Assembly (NCBI GenBank): GCA_017552985.1
Contig: JAFZNO010000098.1
Coordinates: 1 to 37,792, forward strand
DNA length: 37,792 bases
Source of the DNA: Lachnospiraceae bacterium
GTDB taxonomy: Bacteria; Bacillota; Clostridia; Lachnospirales; Lachnospiraceae
Direction of reading: 5' to 3'
Made by a program: the position numbers and the translations under genes. This document shows, piece after piece, positions 34,630 through 37,792 of this stretch; position 1 is the stretch's first letter; every line of letters begins with the position of its first letter. The notes beneath the pieces are model-generated. The model was not told the DNA's origin. It worked only from the letters and a program-made list of their open reading frames with translations, and did no database searches.

Positions 34630-35390
34630 CTGCGCTCACCTCCCGCCTGTAAAAGCGTCAAGGTGTCGGAAATCTTCTGGTAGAACTGTTCCTGTGTCAG
34701 TTCTCCTCGATACAGCTGATGGAATACTTCGCCGTCTTTGATGAACAATACTCTGCCTGCATGGCTGGCCGCCTTAACGGAATGGGTTACCATCAAGATC
34801 GTCTGCCCGCCCGCGTTCACGGCGTTGAAGAGTCCCAGCAGCTCGTCCGTCGCCTTGGAATCCAACGCCCCCGTCGGTTCATCAGCGAGCAGGATCTTCG
34901 GATCATTGATCAGCGCTCTCGCCACGGCCGCCCTCTGCTTTTGTCCTCCGGAAACTTCGTAAGGATACTTTTTGAGCAGTTCGGTGATTCCAAGCTTTGC
35001 CGCAATGGGTTTCAGCTTTTCGCTCATCTCTTCATATTTCTTTCCCGCCAGCACCAGGGGAAGAAAGATGTTGTCCTCCAGGGAAAACGTATCAAGAAGA
35101 TTAAACTCCTGGAAAACAAAACCCAGATGATCCCTTCTGTACTCCGCCAGATTCTTTTCTTTGATCTGGGCCGTGTCCAGTCCGTCAAGGATCACCTTCC
35201 CGGCCGTGGGGCGATCCAGGGACGCGAGAATGTTAAGAAGCGTCGTCTTTCCGGATCCGGATTCACCCATGATCGCCACGTACTCACCCTTTTCTACCGA
35301 GAAATTAACGTCGCGCAGGGCCTCCACCTGATTTCCTCCAAAGCGCGTGGTATAAATCTTTTTCAAATGCTCCGCCGTCAGTAAACTCAT
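34626..35390 (-). CDS. BceA-type ABC transporter ATP-binding protein
   Basis: A 254-residue ATPase. Walker A GESGSGKTT at residues 42-50, Q-loop in FVFQEFNLLD, signature VSGGQKQR near 145, Walker B ILLADEPTGALD near 165, and the switch histidine in MVTHSVKAAS. Best matched to the MacB/LolD/BceA branch that works with FtsX-like permeases. After the nucleotide-binding domain there are only ~35 residues. The start has GGAGGC 6 bases upstream. A small hairpin (TCCGGA arms at 35407-35412 and 35420-35425) lies in its leader just before the ribosome site. Confidence 0.95.
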   Translation of the reverse strand: MSLLTAEHLKKIYTTRFGGNQVEALRDVNFSVEKGEYVAIMGESGSGKTTLLNILASLDRPTAGKVILDGLDTAQIKEKNLAEYRRDHLGFVFQEFNLLDTFSLEDNIFLPLVLAGKKYEEMSEKLKPIAAKLGITELLKKYPYEVSGGQKQRAAVARALINDPKILLADEPTGALDSKATDELLGLFNAVNAGGQTILMVTHSVKAASHAGRVLFIKDGEVFHQLYRGELTQEQFYQKISDTLTLLQAGGERR

Positions 35391-35482
35391 TTTTGCCTCC
35401 TGTTTGTCCGGATCAAGGCTCCGGAATCTTTTTGTTGTTTTCGTTCATGATCCTAGCTTACCAAAACGGCTCTCTCGTCTCC

Positions 35483-35511
35483 ATTGTATTTTCTTACGCT
35501 TTGCTCCTCAA
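35483..35511 (-). promoter_or_regulatory. Promoter of the bceAB-like genes
   Basis: Minus-strand -35 TTGAGG (35506-35511), 17-base spacer, -10 TACAAT (35483-35488), in the 148-base gap between the kinase and ATPase genes. Transcription would begin about 85 bases before the ATPase ATG. It allows the transporter to be induced separately from the regulators. Confidence 0.7.
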
Positions 35512-35514
35512 AAC

Positions 35515-35528
35515 TAACGTTTTTGTCA
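35515..35528 (-). promoter_or_regulatory. Possible response-regulator site upstream of bceAB-like promoter
   Basis: The minus strand reads TGACA-AAAA-CGTTA, three bases upstream of the -35 box. The BceR consensus as I recall it is TNACA-N4-TGTAA, so the first half matches fully and the second half at three of five bases. Position and spacing fit activation by the neighbouring regulator. Confidence 0.4.
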
Positions 35529-35538
35529 CAATTACGTT

Positions 35539-36525
35539 TTATTCCAAAAACTTCTGATCCAGATCAAATTTCAGATAAAAACTGGTTCCTTCTCCCAAGA
35601 CGGACTCCGCCGTGATCTTGATCCCCAGATTATCACAAATCCTCTTACAAAGATATAGCCCCAGGCCGCTGGCGCGCTTGTCCATGCGTCCGTTGTAGCC
35701 CGTATAGCCCTTTTCAAAGATTCGCGGAAGATCCTCTGACGCGATGCCGATCCCGGTGTCACGAATGCATAAGGTATCCGATCCGCGCATTTCGATCGTA
35801 ACGCTTCCCTGCTGCGTATACTTGAGGGCATTGGAAAGGAGTTGCTCCATCACAAAAGACAGCCATTTTTCATCAGAAACCACGCTGATATCCATCGGTT
35901 CATAGGAAAGCTTAATGCCTCGCCCGATAAACTGTCCGGCATATTTGCGCAGGCACCCCTTAACAACGCCGTCCAGCTCCGTTTTCTTAAACACGTAGTC
36001 CGAAGATCCGCCATCCAGCCGCAGATAGGTCAGCACCATTTCCACGTAGCTTTCAATGCGGAACAGATCCTCTGATATCCCCCTGGCAAAGGCACTGTCC
36101 TCACTCTCCAAACGAAGGCGCATGGAGGCAATGGGCGTCTTGATCTGATGCACCCAAGTCGTAAAATACTCCATGGCATCGGAAAAACGGTCTTGCCCCT
36201 CCTGCTTTTCCGCAAGGCGCTTTTCCTGCAGCAGCCTAAGGATCTCCTGATAGTCCTCGTCATCCTGCTCCTGCCATTCCCACAGCGTGTCAAGGATCGT
36301 CTCCGGGAGTTGCTTAAGAAGCTCTAGCTGCTCATGCTTGCCCTTTTGTCTGCGATAGCGAAAAAAAAGCGTGCCCAAAAGGATCAGGGCACAAAAATAC
36401 GTAGGATACAAAACGGCCTGTAACGGAAAATGATACAGGGCAAACGTTACGAAATAAATGACTGCACAGACGGCAAATAATATTATGCCGCCCGCGCGTT
36501 CCTTAAGAAATCGTCCAAAGCTCAT
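35539..36525 (-). CDS. BceS-type intramembrane-sensing histidine kinase
   Basis: A 328-residue kinase. Two helices near the N-terminus (residues ~12-31 and ~36-56) are joined by only a few residues, so there is no extracellular sensor domain, the mark of intramembrane-sensing kinases that listen to a BceAB transporter. The phosphorylated histidine is H126 in TWVHQIKTPIASM. The ATPase domain shows the N box (EQLLSNALKYTQ), G1 (IRDTGIGIASEDLPRIFEKGYTG) and G2 (ASGLGLYLCKRI). It follows the regulator gene by 3 bases, with CAGGAG overlapping the regulator's last codons. Confidence 0.94.
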   Translation of the reverse strand: MSFGRFLKERAGGIILFAVCAVIYFVTFALYHFPLQAVLYPTYFCALILLGTLFFRYRRQKGKHEQLELLKQLPETILDTLWEWQEQDDEDYQEILRLLQEKRLAEKQEGQDRFSDAMEYFTTWVHQIKTPIASMRLRLESEDSAFARGISEDLFRIESYVEMVLTYLRLDGGSSDYVFKKTELDGVVKGCLRKYAGQFIGRGIKLSYEPMDISVVSDEKWLSFVMEQLLSNALKYTQQGSVTIEMRGSDTLCIRDTGIGIASEDLPRIFEKGYTGYNGRMDKRASGLGLYLCKRICDNLGIKITAESVLGEGTSFYLKFDLDQKFLE

Positions 36526-36528
36526 GCT

Positions 36529-37206
36529 CTACTCCTGCGGGATCAAATATCCCTGTCCAAATTTTGTTTCAATGAAATTCTCCAAACCGGCCTGCTCTAA
36601 TTTCTTGCGGAGTCTCCCCACGTTGACGGTCAACGCATTCTCGTCCACAAAGGAATCCGTCTGCCAGAGGGCTTCCATGAGTTTTTCACGGCTGACGATC
36701 TTGCCCTTGTTCTTCATGAGAACCATGAGAATCCGAAATTCATTTTTTGACAACGGGATCTTTTCCCCCGAAAAGCTAAGACTCCCGTCCTCCGTGTTCA
36801 GTAGGGCGCCGCGATGTTCCATCACCGCAACGCTTTCCGCAAAATCATAGGTTCTGCGGAGCAGTGCCTGTACCTTCGCCACCAGAACGCTGCCGTCAAA
36901 GGGCTTTGCAATAAAATCATCTGCCCCCATTGTCATGGCCATGACAATGTTCATGTTATCCGCCGCGGAGGACACAAAAATGATGGGTACCTTTGAGGTG
37001 GCACGGATTTCCTTACACCAATGATACCCATTCATAAAGGGAAGGGAAATGTCCAATAGCACCAAATGCGGCGCGTATTCCGCGAACTCCGCCGTCACCT
37101 TCTTAAAATCCGTAACGATCCTCACGTCCATGTCCCAGCTCTTTAATTGCTGAGCCACGGCTTCCCGGATCCCTGGTTCATCCTCCACGATCATAATCTT
37201 ATACAT
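36529..37206 (-). CDS. BceR-type response regulator (OmpR family)
   Basis: A 225-residue regulator. The receiver domain has acidic residues E8-D9, the phosphorylation site D52 (LLDISLPFMNG) and the lysine in DFIAKPFDGS. The C-terminal winged-helix DNA-binding domain shows LSKNEFRILMVLM and the recognition region ENALTVNVGRLRKKLE, ending in GQGYLIPQE. It is the first gene of the Bce module and should activate the promoter in front of the transporter genes. Ribosome site AAAGGCGGG. Confidence 0.95.
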   Translation of the reverse strand: MYKIMIVEDEPGIREAVAQQLKSWDMDVRIVTDFKKVTAEFAEYAPHLVLLDISLPFMNGYHWCKEIRATSKVPIIFVSSAADNMNIVMAMTMGADDFIAKPFDGSVLVAKVQALLRRTYDFAESVAVMEHRGALLNTEDGSLSFSGEKIPLSKNEFRILMVLMKNKGKIVSREKLMEALWQTDSFVDENALTVNVGRLRKKLEQAGLENFIETKFGQGYLIPQE

Positions 37207-37273
37207 AGCGTTCCCGCCTTTCTCGTCGTAACCTAGATTCGCCCATTCCCGAGCGCCACGGCGAACCTCTTTT

Positions 37274-37303
37274 AGTATAACGGATTTCCCGTTTCCTTGT
37301 CAA
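37274..37303 (-). promoter_or_regulatory. Promoter of the bceRS-like genes
   Basis: Minus-strand perfect -35 TTGACA (37298-37303), 18-base spacer, -10 TATACT (37274-37279). The leader of about 65 bases contains a 6-bp inverted repeat (TTCGCC at 37238-37243 and GGCGAA at 37260-37265). Confidence 0.82.
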
Positions 37304-37362
37304 CTTTTGGCAACCGCATTTGCATTCGCTTGCCGCGTCACGGGGCGTGTCTGCTGACACGG

Positions 37363-37792
37363 TCAAAGGCTCTCCAGGATTCCCGCGGCGATGGCGTCTG
37401 CCACGTCATCAAACCGGCTGTCCAAAAGGGCATTGTCCGCGTCCGTATTGATAAATCCGACCTCAACGAGCACCGCCGGCATTCTGGTGCGGCGAAGCAC
37501 CGCCAGATTCGGCCTCTCCTGGATGCCCTGATTGGCAAAGCCCACCTTTTCCAGCTCCGCGTTAATGTTCTTCGCCATCCGCGCAGCCGAGCCGTACTTG
37601 TTATATACCAGGCTCTCTATTCCCGTATACTGATTGGGATAAGGACTCGAATTCCGGTGGATGGAGACAAAGTAGTCCGCTCCCGTCTGGTTCGCTTCCG
37701 CGGCCTTCTGCGCCGGGGATTCATAGACGTCCGTCGTTCTCGTGTAATAGACGTCCTGCCCGTTTCTTTCCAGGATTTTTCCCACCGCCATC
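37363..37792 (-). CDS. N-acetylmuramoyl-L-alanine amidase (Amidase_3), C-terminal part
   Basis: About 143 residues, the C-terminal part of a cell-wall amidase that cuts between muramic acid and the stem peptide. The frame is open to the end of the window, so the N-terminus lies beyond it. Family features: YYTRTTDVY, the zinc-ligand histidine in FVSIHRNSS, RMAKNINAEL, and the catalytic glutamate in AVLVEVGFINTDADNALL. The chain ends directly after the catalytic domain, so any cell-wall-binding or signal region must be N-terminal. A short GTGTC/GACAC hairpin just past the stop has no T-tract. Confidence 0.92.
   Translation of the reverse strand, partial: MAVGKILERNGQDVYYTRTTDVYESPAQKAAEANQTGADYFVSIHRNSSPYPNQYTGIESLVYNKYGSAARMAKNINAELEKVGFANQGIQERPNLAVLRRTRMPAVLVEVGFINTDADNALLDSRFDDVADAIAAGILESL

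Noticed and set aside
37207-37362. Leader hairpin TTCGCC/GGCGAA as a riboswitch
   Set aside because: Only 6 bp with a 16-base loop and no known riboswitch motif; noted only as part of the leader.

Overview
The window looks like a chromosomal segment of a gut or rumen Lachnospiraceae-type Firmicute. The supporting signs are a SCIFF peptide with its radical SAM maturase, a dgt-dnaG-rpoD-trmK operon, fused SecDF, a Bce-type peptide-resistance module, intracellular xylan enzymes, strong AGGAGG-like ribosome sites and roughly 50% GC. Almost every gene lies on the minus strand. The plus-strand exceptions are pyrB (3' end) with pyrI, and a CNNM/CBS membrane protein. I see no insertion sequence, prophage, CRISPR array, tRNA or rRNA.

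Layout. 1-860: aspartate carbamoyltransferase catalytic chain (cut by the window edge) and regulatory chain. 877-2448: a PF06541-type membrane protein and a YlmH-like S4 RNA-binding protein. 2502-5565: a metal-homeostasis cluster of a ZIP transporter and two COG0523 (CobW-like) GTPases, one carrying a huge His/Asp/Glu tract coded by a 48-bp tandem repeat. 5735-6526: a serine protease lipoprotein. 6615-6967: RNase P RNA with promoter and terminator. 7026-8681: a TGS/ThrRS-like nucleoside kinase. 8703-13404: trmK, rpoD, dnaG and dgt. 13522-16427: an esterase, a zinc-ribbon membrane protein and a condensation-type acyltransferase, immediately downstream of recJ (16443-18236). 18307-22300: secDF, the SCIFF maturase and the SCIFF peptide. 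22396-24497: GtrA flippase-like protein, sugar aminotransferase and an FdtA-like cupin, driven by a good promoter. 24582-26446: a TIGR04086-like membrane protein divergent from the CNNM/CBS protein. 26490-32352: a three-gene glucuronoxylan operon (GH8 exo-oligoxylanase, SGNH esterase, GH115 alpha-glucuronidase), none with a signal peptide. 32566-37206: BceRS two-component system and BceAB transporter. 37363-end: the C-terminal part of a cell-wall amidase.

How genes work together. The xylan operon would trim, deacetylate and remove glucuronate from imported xylo-oligosaccharides in the cytoplasm. BceRS probably senses flux through BceAB and drives its own transporter from a promoter placed just behind bceS. 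The SCIFF peptide has a near-consensus promoter and is separated from its maturase by an attenuator hairpin, which would give excess peptide over enzyme. The least understood parts are the two COG0523 GTPases beside the ZIP transporter, the acyltransferase/zinc-ribbon/esterase triad, and an FdtA-like protein whose second active-site histidine is asparagine. All family names come from recognising motifs by eye; no database search was run.
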